A DNA stretch of 42,567 nt from Lachnospiraceae bacterium (GTDB lineage Bacteria; Bacillota; Clostridia; Lachnospirales; Lachnospiraceae). The notes under the pieces are model-generated. The model was not told where the DNA came from and ran no database searches. It was given only the letters and a program-made list of their open reading frames with translations. This document shows positions 7,605 to 17,500 of the stretch, piece after piece. Every line of letters starts with the position of its first letter. Position 1 is the stretch's first letter. The stretch lies in the NCBI GenBank assembly GCA_017540605.1, contig JAFYAS010000012.1:1-42567 (forward strand), given 5' to 3'. The position numbers and the translations under genes are program-made.

Positions 7605-7634
7605 TTGACTTGGTCACAGAACTAAATGTATAAT
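7605..7634 (+). promoter_or_regulatory. Promoter of the 7685 gene
   Basis: -35 TTGACT (7605-7610), 18-bp spacer, consensus -10 TATAAT (7629-7634). Confidence 0.75.
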
Positions 7635-7684
7635 GAATCGTCATTGAAAATAGAAATTCATCCTAATGAGAGAGGATATGAAAT

Positions 7685-7960
7685 ATGCGCATTTGGGGAA
7701 AGATATTAAAGGATAACAAGATGATAAAGGATACCGTCATCGAGAATAATGATACTGATCTTAGCCGCACTAAGAAGGTTTATGCCGCTCTTGAGGCGAT
7801 ATGCAAGGAATTTGACCTGGCAGTACCAATCTGGTTGGATCTCAACAAGAAGGAATTCATTCTTCATTCAAGAACACACTTTACAAGTGATTCATTCATA
7901 GAGGGGATTGATTTTGACAGTCTGGATTTTCAAGTGATAGAAGAAGATTATTGGGTATGA
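7685..7960 (+). CDS. Small conserved-looking protein of unknown function
   Basis: 91 residues, no signal peptide, no membrane segment. It starts MRIWGKILKDNKMIKDTVIENN and ends in an acidic stretch (FQVIEEDYWV). The middle reads as helices around AALEAICKEFDLAVPIWLDL. The family is not identified. Length, codon use like the neighbours, a good promoter and the position at the head of a unit with the ABC-F gene argue that it is real. The ribosome binding site (GAGAGGAT) is about six bases from the ATG. Confidence 0.65.
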   Translation: MRIWGKILKDNKMIKDTVIENNDTDLSRTKKVYAALEAICKEFDLAVPIWLDLNKKEFILHSRTHFTSDSFIEGIDFDSLDFQVIEEDYWV

Positions 7961-8020
7961 ATGTATCAATATTAAAGATTATCATATAGACAGTTTTCAT
8001 TGAGTAAGAGGTGACTTTTG

Positions 8021-8242
8021 ATGATGAGTCTGGAAAAACAACTTATAGATTTATATGGAGAAAAGCGTGGGAGGCAGGTCTTTATGACTGTCAGCCCGGG
8101 CATTTTTGCGGACTTTATGAAGATGCTTAAAAGTGCTCCTCCTGAAAAAATAGTAACAGAAGAATATAGAATGGAAGACGGTACCGGGTCTGTATTCATG
8201 AAGGGAAAGAAAAAGCACGACGGTAGTGTAGAGATATTGTAA
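8021..8242 (+). CDS. Small protein of unknown function
   Basis: 73 residues starting MMSLEKQLIDLYGEKRGRQV. The ATG at 8021 lies seven bases after AGAGGTG; the overlapping TTG at 8018 is a less likely start. It is hydrophilic, with one predicted amphipathic helical half and a C-terminal strand-like half (GTGSVFMKGKKKHDGSVEIL). No family recognised. It ends 14 nt before the ABC-F gene, so the two are probably co-transcribed and perhaps coupled. Confidence 0.55.
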   Translation: MMSLEKQLIDLYGEKRGRQVFMTVSPGIFADFMKMLKSAPPEKIVTEEYRMEDGTGSVFMKGKKKHDGSVEIL

Positions 8243-8256
8243 GGAGAATAATCTTA

Positions 8257-9816
8257 ATGAGTATATTGGCAGTTGAACATTTGACACATGGATTTGGAGA
8301 CAGGGCGATATTTGATGATGTGTCCTTTAGGTTATTGAAGGGTGAACATATAGGCCTTATTGGCGCCAACGGAGAGGGTAAATCCACCTTTATGAATATC
8401 ATTACCGGAAGCCTACAGCCTGACGAGGGTAAGATCGAATGGGCGAAGAATGTGCGTATCGGCTACCTTGATCAGCATGCTGTGCTTAAGGAGGGTATGT
8501 CTATCAGGGATGTGCTCGCTTCTGCCTACGATCCACTTTTTAAGATGGAAGAGCGCATGAATGAGATCTGTGAGAAAATGGGCGATGCCGATGAGAATAC
8601 CATGAATGCCTATATGGAGGAGCTTGGCACTATTCAGGAATTATTGACCAACAACGATTTTTATATGATAGATGCCAAGGTGGAAGAGGTGGCGAGAGCC
8701 TTCGGACTTCTTGATCTCGGTCTTGACAGAGATGTCACAGAACTTTCCGGCGGACAGAGGACGAAGATATTGCTGGCAAAGCTGCTACTTGAAAAGCCTG
8801 ATATCCTGATGCTTGACGAGCCTACCAACTATTTGGATGCTGAGCATATAGTGTGGCTTACCAGGTATCTTCAGGAGTATGAGAATGCGTTTATTCTGAT
8901 ATCGCACGATATTCCGTTTTTGGATAGCGTGATAAATATCATTTACCATATGGATGGCTATACCCACAAGCTTGAGAGATATGTGGGAGACTATTCGCAT
9001 TTCCAAGAGGTTTACGAAATGAAGAAGTCTCAGGCTGAGGCGGCTTATAACAGGCAGCAGCAGGAGATAGCGGATCTTAAAGACTTTGTGGCAAGGAACA
9101 AGGCTCGAGTGGCTACAAGAAATATGGCCATGTCAAGGCAGAAGAAGCTTGACAATATGGAGATCATCGAGAAGATACAGGAGAAGCCAAAGCCGACTTT
9201 TAATTTCAAGGAGGCCCGCACTCCAGGAAAGATCATTTTCGAGGCAAAGGATCTGGTGATCGGATATGACGAACCCCTATCATCACCCCTTAATATCACT
9301 ATGGAAAGAAACAGCAAGGTGGTATTAACAGGAGCCAATGGTATAGGAAAGACAACTCTTCTAAAGAGTATACTTGGGCTAATCCCGGCAATAAGCGGTT
9401 CTGTGGAACTTGGTGATTATCTTGAGATCGGGTACTTTGAACAGGAGATGCCGCCGGATATCGAGACTACCTGTCTTGAGGAGCTGTGGAATGAATTTCC
9501 TGCATTTACCCAGTATGAGGTTCGTGCGGCCCTTGCAAAATGCGGTCTCACCACCAAGCATATCGAGAGCAAGTGTAAGGTCTTATCCGGTGGCGAGCAG
9601 GCCAAGGTAAGACTTTGTAAGCTCATCAATCGTGAGTCAAACCTTCTTGTACTCGATGAGCCCACCAATCACCTTGATCAGGATGCCAAGGATGAGCTAA
9701 AGAGAGCTTTAAAGGCGTACAAGGGAAGTATCATTATGGTATGCCATGAACCTGATTTCTATGAGGCTTTGGATATGGAGGTATGGGACTGTACAAAGTG
9801 GACGACGAAGGTTTAA
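8257..9816 (+). CDS. ABC-F family ATP-binding protein
   Basis: 519 residues with two ABC ATPase domains and no membrane segments, the hallmark of ABC-F translation factors. Domain 1: Walker A GANGEGKS (36-43), signature LSGGQ (163-167), Walker B DILMLDE (182-188), H-loop in SHDIPF. Linker about 240-325, rich in Lys, Arg and Gln (MKKSQAEAAYNRQQQEIADL), matching the P-site tRNA interaction motif region. Domain 2: Walker A GANGIGKT (359-366), LSGGE (443-447), Walker B LLVLDE, H in CHEPDF. Family members act on ribosomes at the E site. It looks closest to the YkpA/YbiT housekeeping groups rather than known antibiotic-resistance ABC-Fs, but this is a visual judgement. Confidence 0.9.
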   Translation: MSILAVEHLTHGFGDRAIFDDVSFRLLKGEHIGLIGANGEGKSTFMNIITGSLQPDEGKIEWAKNVRIGYLDQHAVLKEGMSIRDVLASAYDPLFKMEERMNEICEKMGDADENTMNAYMEELGTIQELLTNNDFYMIDAKVEEVARAFGLLDLGLDRDVTELSGGQRTKILLAKLLLEKPDILMLDEPTNYLDAEHIVWLTRYLQEYENAFILISHDIPFLDSVINIIYHMDGYTHKLERYVGDYSHFQEVYEMKKSQAEAAYNRQQQEIADLKDFVARNKARVATRNMAMSRQKKLDNMEIIEKIQEKPKPTFNFKEARTPGKIIFEAKDLVIGYDEPLSSPLNITMERNSKVVLTGANGIGKTTLLKSILGLIPAISGSVELGDYLEIGYFEQEMPPDIETTCLEELWNEFPAFTQYEVRAALAKCGLTTKHIESKCKVLSGGEQAKVRLCKLINRESNLLVLDEPTNHLDQDAKDELKRALKAYKGSIIMVCHEPDFYEALDMEVWDCTKWTTKV

Positions 9817-9820
9817 ATCC

Positions 9821-9849
9821 TTGATTTTTTCAAGTGTCTATTATATAAT
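9821..9849 (+). promoter_or_regulatory. Promoter of gatCAB
   Basis: -35 TTGATT (9821-9826), 17-bp spacer, -10 TATAAT (9844-9849), 45 bp upstream of gatC. Confidence 0.8.
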
Positions 9850-9893
9850 TCGAAGGTATGTAAACCTTAATAATTTTTGAAGAGAGGTACGCT

Positions 9894-10181
9894 ATGACGA
9901 TCACGGATGAAACAATCGATTATGTCGGTATTCTTGCAAAGCTTGAGCTATCGGATGAAGAGAAGGCGAGAGCAAAGAAGGATATGTCTGACATGCTCGA
10001 TTATGTAGGTAAGCTTAACGAGCTTGATACTGATGGTGTTGAGCCCATGAGTCACACATTTTCCATCAACAATGTGATGCGCGAGGACGTAGTCACAAAT
10101 GGCGATGACAGGGAGAACATGCTTCTCAATGCCCCTGAGGCAAAGGACGGAGCCTATGTTGTTCCCAAGACATTCAATTAG
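9894..10181 (+). CDS. gatC: Asp-tRNA(Asn)/Glu-tRNA(Gln) amidotransferase subunit C
   Basis: 95 residues. It shows the GatC pattern: N-terminal helices (TIDYVGILAKLELSDEEKAR), then MLDYVGKLNELDTDGVEPMSH, and a C-terminal AYVVPKTF. GatC is the small scaffold that wraps around GatA and GatB. First gene of a tight gatC-gatA-gatB operon. Transamidation of misacylated tRNA provides Gln-tRNA and/or Asn-tRNA where the direct synthetase is absent. Confidence 0.95.
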   Translation: MTITDETIDYVGILAKLELSDEEKARAKKDMSDMLDYVGKLNELDTDGVEPMSHTFSINNVMREDVVTNGDDRENMLLNAPEAKDGAYVVPKTFN

Positions 10182-10192
10182 GAGGTGGAAAA

Positions 10193-11659
10193 GTGAGTTT
10201 ATTGGAGCTTACAGCTGTTGAGCTGGGAAACAAGATAAAGAATAAAGAGGTTAGCTCTGTTGAGGCTACGAAGGAAGCACTTGCTTCTATCAAGGCCAAG
10301 GAAGAGAGACTTAACTGCTTCGTTACAGTTGACGAAGAGGGCGCTATAAAGAGAGCCGAAAAGATTCAGGCTCGTATTGACAAGGGAGAATTAACCGGTT
10401 CTTTGGCAGGCGTTCCCGTGGGAATCAAGGACAATATGAACATTGCAGGTATGCTTACTACCTGTAGCTCAAAGATCCTATACAATTTCAAGCCCACCTT
10501 CAATTCTACAGCGGTAGAGAAGCTGATGAATGCAGGTGCTGTAGTAGTGGGAAAGACAAATATGGACGAGTTTGCCATGGGTTCAACATCGGAGACCTCG
10601 TATTTCGGTCCTACAAAGAATCCCTGGGATCTCGAGAGAGTACCCGGCGGTTCCTCAGGTGGATCAGCCGCTGCTGTTGCGGCAAATGAGGTTCCCTTTG
10701 CACTTGGTTCCGATACAGGCGGATCCATCAGACAGCCTGCTTCATTTTGCGGAGTGACAGGAATAAAGCCCACCTATGGCAGGGTGTCAAGATACGGACT
10801 TATCGCTTATGGTTCATCACTTGATCAGATCGGACCTTTGGCGAAGGACGTGAGAGACTGCGCAACTGTTCTTGAGATCATCAGCGGAAAGGATGACAAG
10901 GATTCAACATCAGTTGCAGAAGCAGGAGCTGATTTTACATCTGCTTTGGTTGATGATGTGAAGGGCCTTAAGATCGGTATTCCTAAGACCTATTTCTCAG
11001 AGGGTCTTGACGCATCAGTTAAGGAAAATGTATTAAAGGCAGCAAAGACTTTAGAGGAGAAGGGTGCAATCGTAGAGGAGTTCGACCTTGGACTTGTTGA
11101 TTATGCAATTCCTGCCTACTATATCATAGCTTCGGCAGAGGCAAGCTCAAATCTCGAGCGCTTTGACGGAGTGAAGTACGGCTATAGAACAGACAGCTTT
11201 TTAGATCTTCACAATATGTATAAAAAGACACGTTCAGAGGGCTTTGGAGCAGAGGTTAAAAGACGTATCATGCTCGGATCATTTGTACTTAGCTCGGGAT
11301 ATTTTGATGCATATTACATGAAGGCTCTTAGAACAAAGGCTCTCATTAAGGCAGAGTTCGACAAGGCCTTTGAGAAATATGACGTAATACTTGGACCTGT
11401 GGCACCCACCACAGCACTTAAGCTTGGGGAGTCGCTTTCGGATCCAATCAAGATGTATCTCGGAGATATATATACGGTTTCGGTAAATCTTGCGGGACTT
11501 CCGGGTATTTCGCTTCCCTGCGGCTTTGATGACAAGGGACTTCCCATTGGTCTTCAGCTTCTCGGTAAGCATTTTGATGAAAAGACTATTTTACGTGCAG
11601 CATATGCATTTGAGCAGACAAAAAGCTACGAATGCTCTGCGATAGCAAAGGAGGTGTAG
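10193..11659 (+). CDS. gatA: Asp-tRNA(Asn)/Glu-tRNA(Gln) amidotransferase subunit A
   Basis: 488 residues with a GTG start preceded by AGGAGG. The amidase-signature catalytic triad is complete and falls at canonical numbers: Lys79 (VGIKDN), Ser154 (PGGSSGGS) and Ser178 (SDTGGSIRQP). GatA releases ammonia from glutamine and channels it to GatB. It lies 11 nt after gatC and overlaps the ribosome binding site region of gatB. Confidence 0.97.
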   Translation: MSLLELTAVELGNKIKNKEVSSVEATKEALASIKAKEERLNCFVTVDEEGAIKRAEKIQARIDKGELTGSLAGVPVGIKDNMNIAGMLTTCSSKILYNFKPTFNSTAVEKLMNAGAVVVGKTNMDEFAMGSTSETSYFGPTKNPWDLERVPGGSSGGSAAAVAANEVPFALGSDTGGSIRQPASFCGVTGIKPTYGRVSRYGLIAYGSSLDQIGPLAKDVRDCATVLEIISGKDDKDSTSVAEAGADFTSALVDDVKGLKIGIPKTYFSEGLDASVKENVLKAAKTLEEKGAIVEEFDLGLVDYAIPAYYIIASAEASSNLERFDGVKYGYRTDSFLDLHNMYKKTRSEGFGAEVKRRIMLGSFVLSSGYFDAYYMKALRTKALIKAEFDKAFEKYDVILGPVAPTTALKLGESLSDPIKMYLGDIYTVSVNLAGLPGISLPCGFDDKGLPIGLQLLGKHFDEKTILRAAYAFEQTKSYECSAIAKEV

Positions 11660-11661
11660 GC

Positions 11662-13101
11662 ATGTCTAAGGAATACGAAACAGTCATAGGACTTGAGGTC
11701 CATGTTGAGCTTAACACAAAGACAAAGATATTCTGCGGATGCTCTACAGCCTTCGGAGGCGAGGTAAATGAGCACACCTGTCCCGTATGTACAGGTATGC
11801 CGGGATCTCTTCCCGTACTCAACAAGGAAGTAGTCAACAAGGCTATAGCCGTAGGACTTGCTACCAACTGCGATATCACAAGAAATTGTAAGTTTGACAG
11901 AAAGAATTATTTCTATCCCGACAACCCTCAGAACTATCAGATCTCCCAGCTTTATTATCCTATCTGCAGGAACGGCTATGTGGAGATCGAGACAGAGGAG
12001 TTCGGCAAGAAAAAGGTGGGTATACACGAGATACATATGGAGGAGGATGCAGGTAAGCTTGTTCATGACGAATTTATGGATTGCTCCCTTGTTGACTTCA
12101 ACCGTTCCGGCGTGCCCCTTATCGAGATCGTATCAGAGCCCGATATGCGCTCGGCAGAAGAGGTTATCGCATACCTTGATAAATTGAGACTGATCATTCA
12201 GTATCTCGGAGCTTCCGATTGCAAGCTTAACGAGGGTTCCATGAGAGCTGATGTCAACCTTTCTATCAGAGAGAAGGGCGCGGCTGAGTTCGGAACCAGA
12301 ACAGAGATGAAGAATCTTAATTCATTCAAGGCTATTGCAAGAGCCATAGAGAATGAGAAGGAGCGTCAGATAGATATTATTGAAAGTGGCGAGAAGGTTG
12401 TTCAGGAGACCAGACGCTGGGATGACAACAAAGAGTACTCTTATGCTATGCGTTCAAAGGAGGATGCTCAGGACTACAGATATTTCCCCGATCCCGACCT
12501 TGTGCCTATCGTGATAGATGATGCATGGCTTGAGCGTATCAAGGCTGATCAGCCTGAGCTTCGGGATGAGAAGAGGATCCGTTACAAGGATGAGTTTGAG
12601 CTTCCTGAGTACGATATTGATATCATCACAGGCTCAAAGAAGATGGCTGATCTCTTTGAGGAGACCATCGGAAAGGGCGCAAATCCCAAGAAGGTAAGTA
12701 ACTGGCTGATGGTTGAGACCATGAGACTTCTTAAAGAGCATGATATGGATGCGGACGATATAAGCTTCTCTGCAGACAATCTTGCAAAGCTCATTGCATT
12801 AACAGATTCGAAGGCCATCAACAGCTCAGTTGCCAAGGAAGTATTCGAGCATATCTTTGCAGAGAATATCGATCCCGACAAGTATGTTGAGGAGCACGGC
12901 TTAAAGACTGTAAATGATGAGGGAGCACTTCGTGAGACCATCATCAAGATCATAGCTGACAATCCCCAGTCTGTTGCAGACTACAAGGGCGGCAAGGAGA
13001 AGGCTATCGGCTTCCTTGTAGGTCAGACTATGAAGGCTATGAAGGGTAAGGCTGAACCCGGTATGGTAAATCAGATCCTTAAAGAAGAGCTTGCAAAGTA
13101 A
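11662..13101 (+). CDS. gatB: Asp-tRNA(Asn)/Glu-tRNA(Gln) amidotransferase subunit B
   Basis: 479 residues from the ATG at 11662, which follows AGGAGG; the frame is open upstream into gatA, but that extension has no support. It begins YETVIGLEVHVELNTKTKIF, the family signature. The zinc site is visible as CGCS and, later, CPVC. The cradle domain contains the kinase-like active site that phosphorylates and amidates Asp/Glu on tRNA, and the C-terminal YqeY-like tail domain binds tRNA. A strong terminator follows. Confidence 0.96.
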   Translation: MSKEYETVIGLEVHVELNTKTKIFCGCSTAFGGEVNEHTCPVCTGMPGSLPVLNKEVVNKAIAVGLATNCDITRNCKFDRKNYFYPDNPQNYQISQLYYPICRNGYVEIETEEFGKKKVGIHEIHMEEDAGKLVHDEFMDCSLVDFNRSGVPLIEIVSEPDMRSAEEVIAYLDKLRLIIQYLGASDCKLNEGSMRADVNLSIREKGAAEFGTRTEMKNLNSFKAIARAIENEKERQIDIIESGEKVVQETRRWDDNKEYSYAMRSKEDAQDYRYFPDPDLVPIVIDDAWLERIKADQPELRDEKRIRYKDEFELPEYDIDIITGSKKMADLFEETIGKGANPKKVSNWLMVETMRLLKEHDMDADDISFSADNLAKLIALTDSKAINSSVAKEVFEHIFAENIDPDKYVEEHGLKTVNDEGALRETIIKIIADNPQSVADYKGGKEKAIGFLVGQTMKAMKGKAEPGMVNQILKEELAK

Positions 13102-13109
13102 ATAATTAT

Positions 13110-13168
13110 AAGCGGTTGTTTTACTTAATGTTTTGTTGGACATTTTGTTGGACAACCGCTTAATTTTT
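13110..13168 (+). terminator. Terminator after gatB
   Basis: AAGCGGTTGT (13110-13119) pairs with ACAACCGCTT (13152-13161), followed by AATTTTTT. The long loop contains TTTTGTTGGAC twice. The stem sequence recurs in the terminator at 18182. Confidence 0.75.
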
Positions 13169-13215
13169 TACAAGCAAAAGAAAAAAAGGCCTTGATATAA
13201 TGTGAAATCTGACGA

Positions 13216-13244
13216 TTGACACCTCAATATTACGGTGATAGAAT
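13216..13244 (+). promoter_or_regulatory. Strong promoter of the first lipoprotein gene
   Basis: Consensus -35 TTGACA (13216-13221), 17-bp spacer, TGA then -10 TAGAAT (13239-13244). The gene begins 44 bp downstream with AAAAGGAG before the ATG. Confidence 0.85.
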
Positions 13245-13287
13245 AACGGCGATTTAGAAAAACAGAGATAAAAAAAGGAGAAAAATC

Positions 13288-13872
13288 ATGAAAAAGAAGA
13301 TTATTTTTGCAGCAGTAGCAGCAATGATGATGGGAGCAATGGCAGGTTGTGGTTCATCAAATGCAGAGACAACAGCTGCATCAGAGGCAGAGGCAACAAC
13401 CGCTGCTGACGCAGAGAATTCAGAGGATACATCTGCAGCAGAGTCAGGTGAGACAAGTAGCGCTGATAACGGCTTTGTAAACTTTGGCGGTAATGATTAT
13501 AAGATCGGTGATGATTGGAATGCAGTAAAGGACAACCTTGGTTCTGAGTCAAAGCCTTCTGAGACTATCGAGCCTTGCGATGGTGGTGATTATATTCAGA
13601 TTATGCACTATTATAACGGTCTTTGCGTGACCACATTAAGAGATGAGAAGATCATTTCACTTTCTCAAGAGGGAGAAGCAACGGATTCAATCCTTATCAT
13701 GGGTAAGGTAAAGATAGGCGATTCTGTTGATTCGGCTAAGGAAGCAATCGGCGAGCCTGATTCAAGCGATGAGTATCAGTTAAACTATTCTAAGGGTTCA
13801 AGTGATGTTATGATTTACATTGAGAACAATGCTGTTTCAGGATTCTACATCATGGAAAGACCGGGTTCATAA
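13288..13872 (+). CDS. Secreted lipoprotein, SmpA/OmlA-like repeat fold suspected
   Basis: 194 residues. Lys-rich start, hydrophobic core and a lipobox GAMAGC give a predicted lipid-modified Cys21. Residues 22 to about 60 are an Ala/Thr/Ser/Glu linker typical of cell-surface tethers. The globular part has two similar halves, one around YKIGDDWNAVKDNLG and one around VKIGDSVDSAKEAIGEPDS. The motif IGD-x4-A/V-K-x2-G-EP resembles SmpA/OmlA or BLIP-like modules. The substrate is unknown. A paralogue with the same plan lies at 20883. Both have their own strong promoter and terminator, so they appear to be highly expressed monocistronic surface proteins. Confidence 0.75.
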   Translation: MKKKIIFAAVAAMMMGAMAGCGSSNAETTAASEAEATTAADAENSEDTSAAESGETSSADNGFVNFGGNDYKIGDDWNAVKDNLGSESKPSETIEPCDGGDYIQIMHYYNGLCVTTLRDEKIISLSQEGEATDSILIMGKVKIGDSVDSAKEAIGEPDSSDEYQLNYSKGSSDVMIYIENNAVSGFYIMERPGS

Positions 13873-13896
13873 AGTAAAACTTGATTATGGAGTAAA

Positions 13897-13927
13897 AAAA
13901 AATCGGCCATGTCGGCCGATTTTTTTG
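13897..13927. terminator. Bidirectional terminator between convergent genes
   Basis: AATCGGCC (13901-13908) pairs with GGCCGATT (13914-13921), with an A run on the left and a T run on the right. It can serve both the lipoprotein gene (+) and the PilZ gene (-). Confidence 0.85.
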
Positions 13928-13934
13928 TTGTTTT

Positions 13935-14324
13935 TTATTCATCAATTACATGCTCTGATTTTAACTTTTCCTCATAATTATCAAAGAAACTATATAGTAT
14001 CGGCGCAAGTCCAACAAACTCACAACCATATCTTTTCAGGTTGGTCTCTTCATCAGCCAATGCGGAATAGAGGATCTTTACAACTGTGAGGATCTTTTCA
14101 TCCGGTGAATTGAACTCTATAGTAGCATTGAAATAATATCCGGTAGGAAGCTCTGAAGTGGTTGTAAAGCCTATGCCGGCCTTTGATATGTCAAATACCT
14201 CAAGCTCTGCATCAAGATTGCCGATCAGCTCATTGTCCTGCTTAAAAAGAGATGATACCTCAAGATCAAGCTTGATGGGGAGTCTTCTGAACTTTCTTTT
14301 TTCGTGTGCTGCAAAATTATCCAT
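13935..14324 (-). CDS. PilZ-domain protein, probable c-di-GMP receptor
   Basis: 129 residues on the minus strand, the only clear gene on that strand. It has the two c-di-GMP-binding elements of PilZ: an N-terminal Arg cluster (KRKFRRLP) and D-x-S-x2-G-x-G-F (DISKAGIGF, about residues 45-53). A single-domain PilZ protein of this size usually passes the c-di-GMP signal to a partner protein; the partner is not evident here. Ribosome binding site GGAGGG lies ten bases before the ATG. A GGDEF protein that could make c-di-GMP is encoded at 31757 in the same window. Confidence 0.85.
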   Translation of the reverse strand: MDNFAAHEKRKFRRLPIKLDLEVSSLFKQDNELIGNLDAELEVFDISKAGIGFTTTSELPTGYYFNATIEFNSPDEKILTVVKILYSALADEETNLKRYGCEFVGLAPILYSFFDNYEEKLKSEHVIDE

Positions 14325-14369
14325 GGAATGTAACCCTCCTTTTTTGGAACATCAAATATGATTGACACC

Positions 14370-14398
14370 ATTATAACAAAGTAATTTATAAAATTCCA
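14370..14398 (-). promoter_or_regulatory. Promoter of the PilZ gene
   Basis: On the minus strand TATAAT occupies 14375-14370 with a TGT directly upstream (extended -10). The -35 (TGGAAT, 14398-14393, 17-bp spacer) is weak. Confidence 0.55.
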
Positions 14399-14425
14399 CT
14401 TTTTTTTAATTGTGTTGCGCTTTTG

Positions 14426-14456
14426 TTGCCACCTGTGTTGTATAGTGTGGTATAGT
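14426..14456 (+). promoter_or_regulatory. Promoter of the giant protein gene
   Basis: TATAGT occurs twice, at 14441-14446 and 14451-14456. The second has TGG upstream (extended -10), and TTGCCA at 14426-14431 is 19 bp away. A second possible promoter is TTGACA (14362-14367) with TATAAA at 14387-14392. Which is used cannot be told from sequence. Confidence 0.5.
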
Positions 14457-14501
14457 AAAGGCAACCAAAGAGAGCGGATGCTATTTTTAGGAGGTTTAAT
14501 T

Positions 14502-17500
14502 ATGAGAGAAATAGAGTTTGAAAATGAGCAGGTTGAGGAAAATAAAGGTCCGGTAGATGTTATTGAGATCGAGCTTCCCAAGGACAAGTTTGCAGGTACA
14601 ACAAATACAAGACGTAGTGAAGCTGAAACCATAAAAAAGAATTTTAGAGCGCAAAAGACACTTGAGGATAAGTTGGCTTTCTATATTTATCTTAATGCAA
14701 AGATTGGCCTTAACAACATGAATTATGATAAAAGGTTGAATTTGAATGAGCTTTATGTTCCCAAATCATTCAATGAGCAACAAAGAGCGGATTTAATTGC
14801 TGATGTAAAAAAGAACATGGAAGCAAATATCGCTTGGCGTAAAAAGATGGGACTTAATGTTTCTGCTAAGTTTTCGCCTGAGGAGGATCAGTTAATAGAG
14901 GATTTAAAGCAGGAGATCGTTAAGGAGATAGTAGGAGACGGATCAAGAAAGGCCTTTGAGGAGGGTCTTAAAAAGACAAGCGTGATATTCAAATGGTTGG
15001 ATATTAAGGGTAGAGAAGCCTATGATTATTATTATTCTATGTTGCCTGAGGACGAACCTCAGAGAGACAAGAAGGCTCAATATCTTGCTTATAAGAGTTC
15101 GGGCAGCGAAGCATCTATGTTGAAGGGCGCCTATGGTGGTATGATGCAGGATCTAATGGGTGATTTCTCCATGATGGCTGAAATGGACAATTTTGGCCTT
15201 AATGACAAGATATTTGATGCTTTAAATTTTAATAAAGAATATAAGTTTTCTCAGTTCATGAGAAAAATGGGCTTGGATCAGGATGAAGCCAAGGATTTTT
15301 TAAGGCGAAATAATGCTAATGAGGAAGATAATGTTTACGAGGTTTATAAGAATAATATAATTGCAAACAGAGAAGGCGAAGAGGGAGTTGAACCCACCGA
15401 AGAAGAAATCATTGCTGCAATAAAGACTGATTATCTTGATGAATTGATCAAGGGAGTTGTGGATCATCATCAGGCTGAGAATTCAACTGTGCTTTCAGAG
15501 AAGATTACTTTGGACAAAAATAAAACCATGGGATATTATCTCGGACTTCAAAAGCTAAATGCCTATGAGAGGGAGGCTTTCTTAAAGTCCCATCAGTTCA
15601 AGGAAATTAAGGAAGTAGATGGCAAACAAGTTGAAGAGGTTAGAGAACTTAAGGAGGATGATAAGATCCTTGATTTCTTTGGTCAGATGATCAAAGCTGA
15701 TCAAAGAGAGCTTGCCAGAATGAAGAAGATTAAGATGGATTCCGGACAATCTCCTGAGGAAGCTGAAATCATCACTGAGCAGGATGTCATTACCTATTCA
15801 AAGGAATTTATGAAAAATCTGAATAACAGATATGAGCTTAAAATTTATGTTGACAGAGACAAGATGACTGTTGATCAATTTGCCAACGCTTTGGGATATA
15901 ACAAGCAGGAGAGAGAGGCCTTCTATCAGTCAAAGAATTGTAATAAAAACGAACTGATAAAGGATGTATTTAAGAGAGATCTTACCAAGAATATGTCTGA
16001 GGATAAAAAGGCTCAGGTTAAGGATGATGATATTTATAATGAAGCCGACAACTATATGAAGATTGAGTTGAGAAGACTCAAGACCCTTGGTAGAGGAAAA
16101 CAGGAAATCAACAATGCTAACCAGGTTCTCAATGATTTTACTGATGCCTTTGAGCTTGAGGGTGAGAGAAATCATTATCTTAAGGGTGTTAATGTTGGTA
16201 TAGGAGAAGGCCTTATGCCAAAGGATAATCCGAAGACTGATGAGCAGAGAGAATATAAAAATTGGGTTGAAAACTATGCAAATAAATATTTGGATGACAA
16301 TTATCTGAAGGATACAGAGAAGTCACTAACCAACATTAAGAATATCATTGGTTCAGGCAAACAATTAAATATCAGAGGTGTAAAGGAGGTTTCAAGATAT
16401 TATGATACCAAGGAACCGACTACAGATTGTGCATTACTCAATGCTGTGATCAAGGAGCTTGAAGCAACGGGCACCGGTGGACGTAAAGTTAATACAGATA
16501 AGTATGAAACTATGCTTAAGTGTCTCAAGGATTATGAGCACAAGGTTTATCGTAATGAACAGAATGGTATGCTTAAGGCAAAGAATGATCTGATCGCAGC
16601 CTGCAAGAATTATGTAAGTGGCAGAGAGAGCAAGAGAAAAGCACCCTACGGTAATACCCGTTTCTATGCTGCATCAACACTTCTTTCAACACTTATGCCC
16701 AGGGCCGAATTTGATGCATGGGCAAGCAGAGTTAATACCAAGGGTAAGAGAAACGAAGAAGATAAGATCAACTTCGATAGATTGTCTGAGAGAAAGGAGC
16801 AATATATAGCTACTGAGCATCAGGCAGCGAATGATCTGCAGGAAAGCACTAATGGCAATTATACTGAGCTTGATCCCGATGGAGCTGATATGATCGTTAC
16901 CATTGAGTCAATCTATGGATTAAGACCGGATCTTACTGAGGAGCTTCAGGCTGTATTTACTCAGGAGATGAGACAGAATAAATTGAAGCCCATGGGAGAA
17001 AATGAGAAATTTGTTCCCATCGGTCCTTCTTATAACAATGGAAGCCTTTCCGACAAAGACTTTGCTGCTATTGCTCTGGCAGGTACTATGACAACTGAGG
17101 TTCAGAAGCTTGACCCAAGATGTTATGCTCAGGAAGAGCTTAAGGCACTTTATACTGCAAGAGATTATTCAACAGAGCTTTGCAAGAAGCCTGTTCACGC
17201 GTCCTGCGGAAGATATCTTGACTGTATAGATGGAGGAAGAAATGCCGCAATCAATGCGATGAACGAATATGCAGCAGGTAATAAATATATTCTTGCTCAT
17301 GTTATCGCATCAGGTATCAGATTCATGGCTGCTCATGCCAGAGAAGAGAGTAAATTAAATGATAACATGCAGTTCTATGCAGAGATGGGCGGAAGACTTA
17401 ACGCAATGCTTGAGAGAGATCCGGAGCTTAAGGAAATGGCCAACAATTTCGAGAACTTTGAGCAGGATCTTGATTATATGAAGAGCATGGCTCAGGTAGC

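Noticed and set aside
11626-12066. Minus-strand ORF of 146 codons inside gatB
   Set aside because: It lies antisense to well-conserved gatB sequence and has no family features.
14412-14501. Thirty extra N-terminal residues on the giant protein
   Set aside because: This part overlaps the promoter elements, and AGGAGG directly before the ATG at 14502 marks the start.
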